Numbered from the stretch's first letter, positions 8,123 to 17,446 are shown. The stretch is DNA of 39,983 nucleotides from Akkermansiaceae bacterium UBA1518 (GCA_002323895.1 DCQM01000160.1:1-39983); one strand, 5' to 3'. A program made the numbers and translations. Notes: generated by a model from the sequence alone, not told the origin.

Positions 8123-8935
8123 CTAAGACTTTCTAATAGAATCTTTTAACGCCTCCAATTCAATCTCATCAATCTCAATTAGATTATTTGAGTGAGGAAA
8201 GGAACCATTACCCACATCAGCGATATATTCTTGAAAGGCCGTTATTCGCTCTTCCTGTAAGCGACGAAACTCCGCTGAAAAGTCCCGATATGCTTTCGCG
8301 TGCCTTGGGACCCGCTCATCATAATCGCCAAGAATATCGTCAGAAAACAAAAACTGAGTATCACAACCAGAACCAGAACCGAGTGACATAAGAAGCAGCG
8401 AGGTTTCACTACACAACCAACTCGCAAGCTGGTGGGGAACACACTCAATTTCCGCAGCATAAGCACCGGAGGATTCGAGATCCTTCATTTTTTGATAAAG
8501 CATCTTCCCCTCCTCAACAGTTTTCCCAATTGCCCGATAATTCGTCCACGTAACATGCCGGGGAACGAGACCAAGATGCCCGACAACGGGAATCCCCTCC
8601 CTTGCCATCGCCTCAATCATCCATGGACTAGCCGAGCAATAAACCGAGCTCGCTCCCATTTCTAGCGCCTTAAAACCAATCCGGATAGCCTCCTCCTGAG
8701 ACGTCAAGCCATGCGGAGTTGCTCCAGAAAAAAAACTATTCGGGGCAGCTTCCACCAATCTTGGAAGCTGAGCTTGAGACTCAACCGAATCAAAACTGCA
8801 GCTCATGAGATCAACTCCAGCTTTTTCGGCGGCAATAGCCTCTTCGGGAGACTTCACATGAATGTGGGTCAGACAACGCTTTCCCTTTAGCTTCTTTAAA
8901 TCGTAAATTGTAAACTTTTTTCGCGCCCGAATCAT
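8123..8935 (-). CDS. PanB-family (ketopantoate hydroxymethyltransferase-like) protein with altered active site
   Basis: PanB makes ketopantoate for pantothenate and coenzyme A. This 270-residue protein keeps the family blocks VVGHLGLVPRHV (residues 117-128), ECVPHQLA (164-171), LGSGSGCDTQFLFSDDILG (185-203) and EYIADVGNGSFP (236-247). Aligned from memory to E. coli PanB, the equivalents of Asp45, His136 and Glu181 remain (Asp49, His120, Glu164). The equivalents of metal ligand Asp84 (now Gly71), Lys112 (Tyr99) and Glu114 (Ser101) are lost, and about 14 residues after the first Asp are missing. It may be a paralogue acting on another substrate, so I would not rely on it for pantothenate synthesis. 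No panC or panD is nearby. The ATG has no Shine-Dalgarno sequence. Confidence 0.7.
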   Translation of the reverse strand: MIRARKKFTIYDLKKLKGKRCLTHIHVKSPEEAIAAEKAGVDLMSCSFDSVESQAQLPRLVEAAPNSFFSGATPHGLTSQEEAIRIGFKALEMGASSVYCSASPWMIEAMAREGIPVVGHLGLVPRHVTWTNYRAIGKTVEEGKMLYQKMKDLESSGAYAAEIECVPHQLASWLCSETSLLLMSLGSGSGCDTQFLFSDDILGDYDERVPRHAKAYRDFSAEFRRLQEERITAFQEYIADVGNGSFPHSNNLIEIDEIELEALKDSIRKS

Positions 8936-9063
8936 GAGGCAGCTACGATATCACCCTCTATCATTCTTTACCAAGCATCACTTGCGCTAATGTATACCTT
9001 TCATCCCGGCATGGCAGAAGGATTTCCTGACAAGAACGCGAAGAACCGAATCGCCAAATACAA

Positions 9064-9105
9064 AAAGAATCTTTTAAAACTCTAAACATGCTGGAGCGAT
9101 TCTTT
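9064..9105 (-). terminator. Possible terminator of the MoxR/von Willebrand operon
   Basis: AAAGAATC (9064-9071) pairs with GATTCTTT (9098-9105) around a 26-base loop. On the minus strand the second arm runs into TTTTTG. The stem is AT-rich and the loop long, so this is only a candidate for ending the operon whose last stop is at 9153. Confidence 0.3.
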
Positions 9106-9152
9106 AATTTTGCGACGGTGACAACTACTCTCAGAGACTCGCTTCATACTGC

Positions 9153-11519
9153 TTAACTAAGTCCGCCGCGCCGACGAACCACCCATTCTGTTGTCAGAAG
9201 AATTGCCAGTAAAAGAAACACTGGCCAGGTATCCCAAAGAGAGGTCTCTCGGAGTTCGGTCCGCGTCTCATCACCCCTTAAGAACAGGTCAGCAAGGGCG
9301 CTTTCCCCTTTAAACACACGTCCGCCCGATATTTTCGCTACGGAATCAAGAAGCGGTTGATTCAGAGTAGTCTCAGAGAGTTCGACGGCACTTCGAGCAC
9401 CAACCACACGAAAACTTGTGATTACTTCGTCACGAACCTTGACCTCATAAGTCCCTGGCTTCCTAAACGGCCCCGCAAGGCTTTCATGGATCCCGTTTGA
9501 ATTCTCACGATATTTTAATGGCACCTGCTTTATCTCACCCGATTCGTGAGTAACCTTCGCGATTAGATTTTTGTCCTCGATTGGATTTAGCTCGCCATCT
9601 CGCAAACGTGTCATGATCTGAACCCGATCATCACCAGTGTAGGTCAATTGGTCTGTTCCAAGCCTAATTTTTTCGTTACCGGCACGTAAATTTGGACCGG
9701 CTCCCCATCGAACTAATTGCCCCCAAAAACGGTGGTGATAGATATCGCCAACACCTTCACGGAGACGCCAGGTTCGATCTGCTAGCAACATTGCCACTTT
9801 ACCAGCGCCTGTTTGGCGAGTCACCAAAAGAGCATTCTTAGCTTCCCGCTCACGACGGCGAGCCACCGCAGATAGAGCAGCGTCGAGACTAGCAGCTGAA
9901 TCGATTTTCTGTTTTTTTTGGTTAGTGGGTTCGGCATAAAGCAAAACCTCAGCAGTAGGCTGAAGACCTTCCACCGGATGTCTCCAGCGAATCGTCGGAA
10001 ACTGTTTCCATAAACGTTCATTACTGATCTGTCCCTCGACTTGGGCTGTAATGGGGTGGCTACGGCCAATATTAGTAAGCGAGAAACGGAATTCTTCCTC
10101 ATTCCCATAAAAGGTCCTCCGTGACGCCGCATAAGTTATTGGGATGAGATTACGGGCTACTTCTGACTGAAAAGAATGCGGCATGTATTCCGGGCCAGCC
10201 ACCAGGACCAAAAGAGCTGCCCTTTCTTTAACGCAACCCTCAAGAATCTCCCACTGATCGTTAGTTAAGGCCTCAGGACCAATGTCACCTACAATAATAA
10301 CATCAAACTTTCGCCACTCCTCTTCCACTTCGGGTAAGTGTGTTGCATTGGCTTCTCCAAAAGGACGGCTTGCTGACGCCACAACCTTAGGCGGAGCATG
10401 TCCCGAAATCCGATCTGGCTCAAGCAACACCGATTGGAGGTGGATTGACTGATCGCGACCATAGAACAAGTTTCGAAGATATCGGAACTCCCAACGTGGA
10501 TGCCTATCGATTAAGAGGACATTCGTCCGGGCGTCACTGACTACAGTCTGAAATTCCCATTCGTTGTTATTTTCGAAAGTCTCGTCTACTAACCCGCTCA
10601 AAACAATACGATATTCTCCAACTCCTCCTTCTTCAGGCGCATGACGAAATTTCACCTCCTCTCGATAATTATCCTGAGGAACAGAAATCTCTTTCGTTTC
10701 AAGTTCCTTGTCGCCCGCAAACAGCTGCAGTTTAGCTTTCTTGCCGCGAAATCCATCGAACTTCAAGAGGGCACCTACACGGATTCGGTCGCCGAGGTAA
10801 ACAGAATCCGGAGAGCTCACTGAAATGATTGCAGCATCCTTTGGTGGAATATCACTACCCGATGGAATCACAGCAATGGGAGCGTCCAGAATTCCGAATC
10901 GGCGAGAAACATCTTCAACGCTTCCTGGTCGATTATGGCGCCCGTCGCTGAGTAATACTACCCCAGCCAACTGATCAGGCGGAACTTGATCAAGAATCGC
11001 TTCCAAACCTCCGGCCAAATCGGTCGACTGATCCCAACCTTCGACTTCACTACTATCGTCAAGAAGGGCCCTTCGTGCCGCCCGGACTTCCCGAACCGCT
11101 ACCTTTCCATCGAGTTCATCGATAAGCCCACTTTTCTCAAGTTTATCGCGAGCAAGCTCTAATCGTGACCTATCTTGACCGTCATCCACTAGATCCATAG
11201 AGGCCGAATCATCAATCATTACAATGACTTCGCGTTCGATCTCTCGTTCCACATATCGACTCCAAACCGGCTGCAGAAGAATCCACAAAAGTAAGCCAAG
11301 CTCTGCCAAGCGAAGACCTATTAGAAGACGCCCTCTTTGGGGACTGATTGCATTACGCTCGTAACGATAGCTCCAAAAAACTAATTCAGCTCCGAGAGCT
11401 CCAATCAAAGGTAGCACCCAAGCTGGCCAAAAAGGGTTTACCTCAAGCCACCGAGCCAAAAGTAAAACCACCCCCCAAAGAACACAGAATATAGTAATAG
11501 CACGAATTAGTATTTTCAC
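9153..11519 (-). CDS. Membrane-anchored von Willebrand factor A protein (MoxR operon)
   Basis: The 788-residue protein has three N-terminal hydrophobic segments (about residues 8-24, 33-50 and 66-84). A von Willebrand A domain follows, with MIDAS motif DDSAS (Asp103, Ser105, Ser107) and the later LLSDGRHN strand. Then come a beta-rich region, a GATase1-like region (VLLIDRHPRWEFR and DVIIVGDIGPEALTNDQW), and a C-terminal transmembrane helix (about 766-783) ending in RRRGG. This matches large BatA/BatB-type envelope proteins found downstream of MoxR and DUF58 genes, which are thought to help assemble or activate other proteins. The start is GTG, overlapping the upstream TGA (GTGA at 11516-11519), with AAGGAGG at 11526-11532. 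It is the last gene of the operon. Confidence 0.8.
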   Translation of the reverse strand: MKILIRAITIFCVLWGVVLLLARWLEVNPFWPAWVLPLIGALGAELVFWSYRYERNAISPQRGRLLIGLRLAELGLLLWILLQPVWSRYVEREIEREVIVMIDDSASMDLVDDGQDRSRLELARDKLEKSGLIDELDGKVAVREVRAARRALLDDSSEVEGWDQSTDLAGGLEAILDQVPPDQLAGVVLLSDGRHNRPGSVEDVSRRFGILDAPIAVIPSGSDIPPKDAAIISVSSPDSVYLGDRIRVGALLKFDGFRGKKAKLQLFAGDKELETKEISVPQDNYREEVKFRHAPEEGGVGEYRIVLSGLVDETFENNNEWEFQTVVSDARTNVLLIDRHPRWEFRYLRNLFYGRDQSIHLQSVLLEPDRISGHAPPKVVASASRPFGEANATHLPEVEEEWRKFDVIIVGDIGPEALTNDQWEILEGCVKERAALLVLVAGPEYMPHSFQSEVARNLIPITYAASRRTFYGNEEEFRFSLTNIGRSHPITAQVEGQISNERLWKQFPTIRWRHPVEGLQPTAEVLLYAEPTNQKKQKIDSAASLDAALSAVARRREREAKNALLVTRQTGAGKVAMLLADRTWRLREGVGDIYHHRFWGQLVRWGAGPNLRAGNEKIRLGTDQLTYTGDDRVQIMTRLRDGELNPIEDKNLIAKVTHESGEIKQVPLKYRENSNGIHESLAGPFRKPGTYEVKVRDEVITSFRVVGARSAVELSETTLNQPLLDSVAKISGGRVFKGESALADLFLRGDETRTELRETSLWDTWPVFLLLAILLTTEWVVRRRGGLS

Positions 11520-14380
11520 GCCTCCCCTCCTTTCAGTCCTTTAGTTTTAGCAGCCGACCTTAAAAACGAATCGGGGATCTCATCCCGCTGTTCGAAATCT
11601 ACTTTAACTTCCTCTCCAGCTTCTCGCGATTTCGAAACCCAGCGAGCTAAAATACCTTCAAGAAAGAATAAAATGAGTGCTGCTATTGCTAAGATTTTCC
11701 AAATTTCTTGTCCGAAGCCTTCGCCTCGCAAGGCAGCCAAAATATCTTTGATTGATTTCACCTCGATCAGACTAATTTCTCGCCCGACTAATCTTCGATC
11801 ATCATCATTCCAGAATTCTAGGCGACTTTCATCTCCCTCACGCTCCACCACAAGAGGAACTTCTTTCTCCCCAAGCATCAAATCTTGCACTGCGTCAGGA
11901 ATACCCACCAAATATTCCCCAGGAATAGCCGAGCCATCAACCTCCAAAAGCTTGCCGCGCCGGCCAAGAGATGCTGCAACATTTCGCTCATCTCCCATTG
12001 GGTCCTTCGCGGAAGAGCCCCCTAAAATCACACGCGATTCGTCCTGACCCACCGGAATAAAGACCGAAGCCGGGATCACTTCCTTTATCCCATCTGGTCT
12101 CTCCCAAGAAAGAGTGACCCACGCACCACCCCACTCCTCTTCGTAACTCGCTGAAAAAACGACCGGCTTACCAGCCAGAAGTTCAACTTTCGAGCTGCGC
12201 CCTTGAACCGCTTCTTCGCCTTCGTAAACAATTTCGTCATCAAGTTTCAGTTGGAACTTATCATCCACCGTCACCTCAAAAACATACTCACCAGATACTG
12301 GAGGAATCAGCGAACCCGTCCAGGTCACGCCAAATCGATCGGCCGGAAACCCCTTTTCAGGCGCACGGCTCTCCCAATTGAAATCAATCGCCGGATCAAT
12401 ACGACTTAAACCTTCACCCCGATTTTCCAGCGAACGATACTCCGCCTTCAAACCGCCACCTCCTGGAAGAGAAAGAGCCGGACTCCAACTCGCCCGCACA
12501 TTTAAATTTACAGCCTGGCCACCAGCCAACCAGTTTGTCATCTCATGAACGAAGGGAACAAAACTCGGCCGTGCTGGCAAACTCCCCATTCGTGCGTCGA
12601 GAGAAGTTGTGGTTACAAACACACGACCGTTACCGTAATTTCGAGTTGCCAGGAAAATTTCCCCATCACTATATCGTGCCGCAGCAAGAGCACCCTCTAC
12701 AAGGTTTGACGATTTTCGATACCCTTCAATTACAGCCTCACCAAGATCTTGGCCCACTTCATCTTTAAAAAGACTTAGAGCCGGATGGTCAAAAGTCCCT
12801 GGAGCAGCCTGCACCCCTTTTTCGGGCAACCTCATTTCTCCAAGGTTCAGAGGCATTACCTTTCCGTCCCCCCCTCGCCACGAATTATAATAACTTGGAT
12901 CCAACTTTGGACCAGCGACTACCCACAAACCACCCCCATTGATAACAAAGTCTGCAATCCGGGTAGCTGCCGATTCCGGAAGGCGGGTCACATCGGCCAA
13001 AACAATTACCGCGTCATCTTCAATTTCCTCACGGGTCAATGCCGCAGCATCAATCACCCGGGGATCAACAAACGTTTCTTCTTTCTCAGACACTGGAGCG
13101 AGCGCAAGGGAAAGGTAACCACCGGCTCGCTGAAAGAAAGAAGCACCAGCATTCCCTTCAACAATTAAGACAGGCAGAGTCTTTTTTACCCAGACAGCTT
13201 TCTCGGCAATATCATCGCCGGAAAGATCATCATTCCCGTCTAGAATCACCTTAATTACCTGCGGACCAGTTTCTGAAAACTGATAGCGATAGTCGAGGAC
13301 TGAGCTTTCGCCAGAAGCCATCTGCCCTAATCCTTTGGGTTCTAATTCGTTTTCACCTACCGTAACCTTCATCAAGCCAGGTGTGACCACCTCAGTCCCA
13401 GTGTTCTCAATCGAGATCCGAATCGCGACTTCTCGATCAGTCCCAACAACATCACGGGAAAGTTCAATCCCAGTAATCGAAACATTACGCAACTTCTCAG
13501 GCGGAGCAAACGAACGAAGCAAAAGCCGCGGCTTCGCCCCATCAGGCAACCCCTCCCAAGCATCTCCAAGATTAGCCCATGAGGTAGTGCTATCAAATTG
13601 CCAACCGATCCGTTGCAAATCGGTGAATACGACAAGATCCCTGCTACTCCCCCTCCCCTCAGCAAGCGAAAGTGTTGCTACACCTAGGGCGTCGTGTGCA
13701 CGAAACGCTCCCCCCACAGGCTCAAGTTGTTCTAAAACCTCCAAAACATCAGCTCGATGGGTAAGAGGAGTCCCAGTTTTTAGCTCAGGAGCCGGTCCTC
13801 CGAGAACGATAGAAAAAGCCGTCCCTTTCGGTGCACCCTTCACGAAATCCCGAGCTTCCTCAACTGCCCGTTCGAATATTGTCTTCCCATCCTTGCGCAA
13901 TAACATCGAAGTCGAACCATCGATAACAATCGCTACATCACGGCGTTCGCTGGTTTGATATCGCTCCAAGTTGAGATTTTTTTCCTTCAAGATTAAAAAC
14001 CCTGCCGCGAGCAATATTAAGATCGCTGATCCACGCATCACCCATTTTCCCTTAACCGAGGAAAGGACAAAAGATCCACCAAAAGCTGCGACACCGAGCA
14101 AACCGAGCGGCAGAACAAATAACCATGGAATTCCCGAGTTGGGCGGCACAAAAGGCCGAGCGACTGCCAAAACAATTAGGGCAATCAAAAGGCAGCGGGC
14201 AATCATTAGCAAAAAATCCTCCCACTCCATTCGTCGGCGACGAGCAGCCACGGTATCAAAAAGAAAGCGCATCGCCCCCCAATCATAAGGTTTCGCAGCC
14301 TGACGACGAATCAGATGTAAAATCACGGGGATCAAAACACCCACTAGGCCTGCCAATAAAACTGGATTACGGAAAAGCAT
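11516..14380 (-). CDS. BatA-like von Willebrand protein with PA14 domain
   Basis: This 954-residue protein starts with the BatA-type N-terminus (about residues 1-80: FRNPVLLAGLVGVLIPVILHL, then a basic RRRR stretch and a second helix). Two more membrane helices are followed by a von Willebrand A domain with MIDAS motif DGSTS (Asp154, Ser156, Ser158) and a GATase1-like section. A PA14-type beta-barrel lies at roughly residues 635-775, recognisable from GVTWTGSLIPPVSGEYVFEV and DDKFQLKLDDEIVYEG. A final helix is near residue 880. PA14 domains usually bind carbohydrate or sit in toxins, adhesins and glycosidases, and I would not expect one in this protein class. An AAGGAGG site at 14391-14397 precedes the ATG. 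The ATG is one base after the DUF58 stop. Confidence 0.8.
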   Translation of the reverse strand: MLFRNPVLLAGLVGVLIPVILHLIRRQAAKPYDWGAMRFLFDTVAARRRRMEWEDFLLMIARCLLIALIVLAVARPFVPPNSGIPWLFVLPLGLLGVAAFGGSFVLSSVKGKWVMRGSAILILLAAGFLILKEKNLNLERYQTSERRDVAIVIDGSTSMLLRKDGKTIFERAVEEARDFVKGAPKGTAFSIVLGGPAPELKTGTPLTHRADVLEVLEQLEPVGGAFRAHDALGVATLSLAEGRGSSRDLVVFTDLQRIGWQFDSTTSWANLGDAWEGLPDGAKPRLLLRSFAPPEKLRNVSITGIELSRDVVGTDREVAIRISIENTGTEVVTPGLMKVTVGENELEPKGLGQMASGESSVLDYRYQFSETGPQVIKVILDGNDDLSGDDIAEKAVWVKKTLPVLIVEGNAGASFFQRAGGYLSLALAPVSEKEETFVDPRVIDAAALTREEIEDDAVIVLADVTRLPESAATRIADFVINGGGLWVVAGPKLDPSYYNSWRGGDGKVMPLNLGEMRLPEKGVQAAPGTFDHPALSLFKDEVGQDLGEAVIEGYRKSSNLVEGALAAARYSDGEIFLATRNYGNGRVFVTTTSLDARMGSLPARPSFVPFVHEMTNWLAGGQAVNLNVRASWSPALSLPGGGGLKAEYRSLENRGEGLSRIDPAIDFNWESRAPEKGFPADRFGVTWTGSLIPPVSGEYVFEVTVDDKFQLKLDDEIVYEGEEAVQGRSSKVELLAGKPVVFSASYEEEWGGAWVTLSWERPDGIKEVIPASVFIPVGQDESRVILGGSSAKDPMGDERNVAASLGRRGKLLEVDGSAIPGEYLVGIPDAVQDLMLGEKEVPLVVEREGDESRLEFWNDDDRRLVGREISLIEVKSIKDILAALRGEGFGQEIWKILAIAALILFFLEGILARWVSKSREAGEEVKVDFEQRDEIPDSFLRSAAKTKGLKGGEA
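11526..11532 (-). promoter_or_regulatory. Shine-Dalgarno site fixing a GTG start
   Basis: On the minus strand AAGGAGG lies six bases before the GTG at 11517-11519, inside the end of the upstream gene. It supports the GTGA-overlap start of the von Willebrand gene at 9153-11519. Confidence 0.8.
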
Positions 14381-14381
14381 G

Positions 14382-15305
14382 CTACCTTTTCCTCCTTCCC
14401 AGATATCGCACCAGAGCTTCTGAGACAGGAGTTTTGGTTGTCACCGGCACGTAATCTGCTCGAAGAGTTCCACACACTGACTCAATCGATGCGATAAACT
14501 CCTTTAATTTTTTAAGATAAGCTGCGCGCACCGCCTGAGGATCAATCCTTAACATTTCCTCAACCCCTTCCAAATCATGAAAGCGTTGAAAAGTTTGAAA
14601 TGGGAAACTCAACTCTTCTTCAGCCAGCAAGTGAAAAACCACCAATTCATGCTGACGATAATCAAAATGATGAAGCGCTTCGACAATCTGCTCTGGCTCA
14701 TCGAAAAGATCACTGATGATGATGACAAGTCCCCGCCTTGGTATTCGTTCCGCAACCTCATTAAGAACCTTACCTACTCCGGTTTCTTTTCCCGGCTTAG
14801 TTTCGTGAAGTTCTTCACAAATCCTTCTAACCTGGCTTGGCCTATTCTCAGCGCGCATTGACGTGCGTAAGGTGTCATCAAAGGTGACCAACCCTGAAGC
14901 ATCGCCTTGCTTAATGAAGAGATAAGATAGCGCAGCAGCAAGATACTGACCATACTCAAACTTTGAGAGTTCCGATTCCTCACCTTTAAAATTCATTGAA
15001 CCAGAGACGTCCAAAACCATAGTCGCCCTCAAATTGGTCTCCTCAATATACTGCTTAATGACATTGCGATCACTTTTTGCCATCACTCGCCAATCAAGAT
15101 TTCTCAAATCATCACCAAGTGTATATTCTCGGTGTTCAGCAAACTCAACCGAGACCCCTTTATCAGGGCTAGAGTGACGCCCAGTTAGGGTCCCTTGCTT
15201 CCGCGATCTGGAAAGCCACTCAAGACGGCGAAGCGACCCTACTACCTCGGGAGCAAGCAAACGCATGCACTCGGGCATTTTTAAACGATCTGCATCTTCG
15301 GCCAT
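14382..15305 (-). CDS. DUF58-domain protein (MoxR-associated, von Willebrand-like)
   Basis: The 307-residue soluble protein contains the DUF58 signature GDDLRNLDWRVMAKSDR (residues 64-80) followed by IKQYIEE. A von Willebrand-like fold with MIDAS motif DVSGS (Asp99, Ser101, Ser103) is next, and a later strand reads LVIIISDLFDEPE. DUF58 proteins nearly always lie beside MoxR ATPases and are thought to be their substrates or co-factors; the E. coli RavA/ViaA pair is a distant analogue. It sits 20 bases after moxR and one base before the BatA/PA14 gene. The order moxR, DUF58, BatA-like, von Willebrand is the standard one for this operon type. The ATG at 15305 has only a weak AGGA upstream. Confidence 0.9.
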   Translation of the reverse strand: MAEDADRLKMPECMRLLAPEVVGSLRRLEWLSRSRKQGTLTGRHSSPDKGVSVEFAEHREYTLGDDLRNLDWRVMAKSDRNVIKQYIEETNLRATMVLDVSGSMNFKGEESELSKFEYGQYLAAALSYLFIKQGDASGLVTFDDTLRTSMRAENRPSQVRRICEELHETKPGKETGVGKVLNEVAERIPRRGLVIIISDLFDEPEQIVEALHHFDYRQHELVVFHLLAEEELSFPFQTFQRFHDLEGVEEMLRIDPQAVRAAYLKKLKEFIASIESVCGTLRADYVPVTTKTPVSEALVRYLGRRKR

Positions 15306-15325
15306 TCCTGTCTTGTAAGTGAAGA

Positions 15326-16333
15326 CTAGATCTTAATGTCGGCATCTTTTCCGCCGAGCTCCTCGATAAGACGCTTAATGATGTCGTCACTCTTCACCCC
15401 AGCCGCTTCCGCATTAAAGGTCGTAAGGACTCGATGACGTAGTACTGGTAGAGCCACCGCCGCGACATCGACCGTGGTTGCATGAACCCGCCCTCGAAGA
15501 ACGGCGTGAGCCTTGGCTGCAGAAATTAATGAGATACCAGCGCGAGGACCAGCACCCCAGCCAACCATCTCTTTCACAAACTCAGGCGCTTCGTTGGAGC
15601 CCGGACGAGTGGCCCGGGCCAGCCTCGCTGCAAAGTCGATGACATGATCGCCAACTGGAACTCGCTTCACAATATTTTGAAGCTGAATAATTTCAGGTCC
15701 AGTCATCAACGGAGAAACTGTTGCTGAGTTAGGACTAGTCACACGTCGAATTATTTCACGTTCCTCCTCGGCATTTGGGTAATCGACAACGATATTAAAG
15801 AGAAAACGATCAAGCTGAGCTTCCGGAAGAGGATAAGTCCCTTCTTGCTCAATCGGATTCTGAGTCGCCAGAACGAAAAATGGATCCGGTAGATCTAGCG
15901 TCCGCTCGCCCACTGTGACGTGGCCTTCCTGCATTGCCTCCAAAAGAGCTGCCTGTGTCTTGGGAGGAGTCCGGTTAATCTCATCTGCTAGAACCATACT
16001 TGCGAAAAGAGGCCCATTCACAAACCGGAATCCGCGATGACCAGTTTCAGGATCAACCTCAAGGACATCAGTTCCGGTAATATCGGCCGGCATTAGGTCA
16101 GGAGTGAACTGAATCCGCTTGTATTGAAGGTCAAGTGCTTGGGATACAGTCGAAACCAAAAGTGTCTTAGCCAGCCCAGGCACTCCTACCAGCAGAGCGT
16201 GACCACGACAAAACATCGCCATGAGAACCTGCTCAACAACTTCATGCTGTCCCACAATGACTTGGGACAATTCTTCCTTCATCCTCCCATAGCTCGCATG
16301 GAGCTTTTCAACGGCAGCTTTATCCTCACTCAT
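15326..16333 (-). CDS. MoxR-family AAA+ ATPase
   Basis: The 335-residue protein has Walker A GVPGLAKT (residues 50-57), Walker B MVLADEINR (113-121), TQAALLEAMQE (127-137) and sensor 1 LATQNPIEQEGTYPLPEAQ (155-173), followed by LDRFLFN. All are diagnostic of MoxR AAA+ ATPases, which use ATP to mature or remodel partner proteins, usually ones with von Willebrand domains. It is the first gene of the four-gene minus-strand operon running to 9153. The Walker A form with Ala before the Lys is typical for the family. The ATG at 16333 has no Shine-Dalgarno sequence. HemB lies 103 bases upstream on the same strand, so readthrough from hemB is possible. Confidence 0.93.
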   Translation of the reverse strand: MSEDKAAVEKLHASYGRMKEELSQVIVGQHEVVEQVLMAMFCRGHALLVGVPGLAKTLLVSTVSQALDLQYKRIQFTPDLMPADITGTDVLEVDPETGHRGFRFVNGPLFASMVLADEINRTPPKTQAALLEAMQEGHVTVGERTLDLPDPFFVLATQNPIEQEGTYPLPEAQLDRFLFNIVVDYPNAEEEREIIRRVTSPNSATVSPLMTGPEIIQLQNIVKRVPVGDHVIDFAARLARATRPGSNEAPEFVKEMVGWGAGPRAGISLISAAKAHAVLRGRVHATTVDVAAVALPVLRHRVLTTFNAEAAGVKSDDIIKRLIEELGGKDADIKI

Positions 16334-16436
16334 GTTAGAAATTGCTTACGGCAAAAAGGTCAATTCTCTTACTTATTTCACAAAAAACTCTCGCAACAGC
16401 CGTGACCCCGTGAAGCCTGCTAGAATTGCAGAGAAT

Positions 16437-17411
16437 TCACTCTTTTAGTATCTTTGCCGCCTCCTTCGCGAAATAAGTCAAGATCACATCAGCCCCTGCA
16501 CGTTTAATTGCGATCAAACTTTCCATCATGACTGACTCTTCACAAATCCATCCTTCAGCCGATGCACTCTTAATCATAAGATACTCTCCACTCACCTGAT
16601 AAGCCGCTACCGGCAGTGTCGTGTGCTGTCTTACGTCACTAATGATATCAAGATAGGCACCTGCTGGCTTCACCATCACAATATCGGCCCCCTCATCTTG
16701 ATCTAGCGAAAGCTCACGAAGCGCCTCCCTCCGATTTGACGGATCCATTTGGTAACTCTTTTTATCTCCAGATTTCGGAGCAGACCCTAGCGCCCCCCGA
16801 AACGGTCCGTAATAAGCCGAAGCATATTTTGCGGTGTAACTGCAAATCGAAACTTTCTGATAGCCCGCTAAATCTAAGGCCCCCCGCAATGCACCTATCC
16901 GACCGTCCATCATATCGCTTGGAGCAATGATGTCAGCCCCAGCCTCTGCTTGGCTCACAGCCTGCTTGCAAAGAATCCCTACAGTTTCATCGTTCAAAAT
17001 TTCTCCCTCTTCAAGAATTCCATCATGCCCATCTATACTATAAGGATCGAGCGCAACATCCGTCATCACGACAAGCTCAGGGTAAGCCGACTTTAAAGCG
17101 CGAATCGCTCGTTGCACTAACCCTTCACGATTAAAGCATTCCTCGCCCCTTTTCGTTTTTAGGGAATGATCAATTGCCGGAAACAATACAACCGCCGTGA
17201 CTCCAACCGACAAAGCCTCTCCGGCCTCATTTACCATCCCATCCAGTGACCAACGCTTACAACCCGGCATCGATGGAATGACCTCATCCACCTCAAGATC
17301 GTGCAAAAACAAAGGGAGGACAAAGTCACCCGGGCACAGCACAGTTTCACGGGTCAACGCTCGCAATCCCGGGCTTTTTCGGTTGCGCCTTGGTCTGATC
17401 GGTAAATCCAC
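16437..17411 (-). CDS. hemB: Delta-aminolevulinic acid dehydratase (porphobilinogen synthase)
   Basis: HemB condenses two 5-aminolevulinate molecules into porphobilinogen, the second common step of tetrapyrrole synthesis. Visible hallmarks are the two active-site lysine regions (SICSYTAKYASAYYGPFR and DIVMVKPAGAYLDII) and the metal loop DVALDPYSIDGHDG. In that loop Asp and Ala replace the zinc-binding cysteines of E. coli HemB, so this is the Mg-dependent plant/Pseudomonas type. The open frame extends to a TTG at 17438, but I prefer the GTG at 17409-17411, giving 324 residues that begin MDLPIRPRRNRKSPG, where the family normally starts. A TATACT box exactly six bases upstream fits a leaderless transcript. 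A methyltransferase gene starts 55 bases away on the other strand. Confidence 0.93.
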   Translation of the reverse strand: MDLPIRPRRNRKSPGLRALTRETVLCPGDFVLPLFLHDLEVDEVIPSMPGCKRWSLDGMVNEAGEALSVGVTAVVLFPAIDHSLKTKRGEECFNREGLVQRAIRALKSAYPELVVMTDVALDPYSIDGHDGILEEGEILNDETVGILCKQAVSQAEAGADIIAPSDMMDGRIGALRGALDLAGYQKVSICSYTAKYASAYYGPFRGALGSAPKSGDKKSYQMDPSNRREALRELSLDQDEGADIVMVKPAGAYLDIISDVRQHTTLPVAAYQVSGEYLMIKSASAEGWICEESVMMESLIAIKRAGADVILTYFAKEAAKILKE

Positions 17412-17417
17412 ATCAGA

Positions 17418-17446
17418 AGTATAATTTCTAAATTCCAAAATCCGAA
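17418..17446 (-). promoter_or_regulatory. Putative hemB promoter, leaderless geometry
   Basis: On the minus strand TTCGGA (17441-17446), a 17-base spacer and TATACT (17418-17423) resemble a sigma-70 promoter. Six bases then separate the -10 box from the GTG of hemB, so transcription would begin at or next to the start codon. It overlaps the opposite-strand promoter candidate. Confidence 0.45.

Noticed and set aside
9011..9085. 24-residue basic open frame MAEGFPDKNAKNRIAKYKKN...
   Set aside because: It is too short to judge and has no ribosome-binding site. It starts with an ATGGCAGA similar to the frame at 24917, but that match is too short to call a repeat.
13335..13958. 207-codon plus-strand frame inside the BatA/PA14 gene
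   Set aside because: Antisense shadow, Ser/Arg/Thr rich, with no family resemblance.
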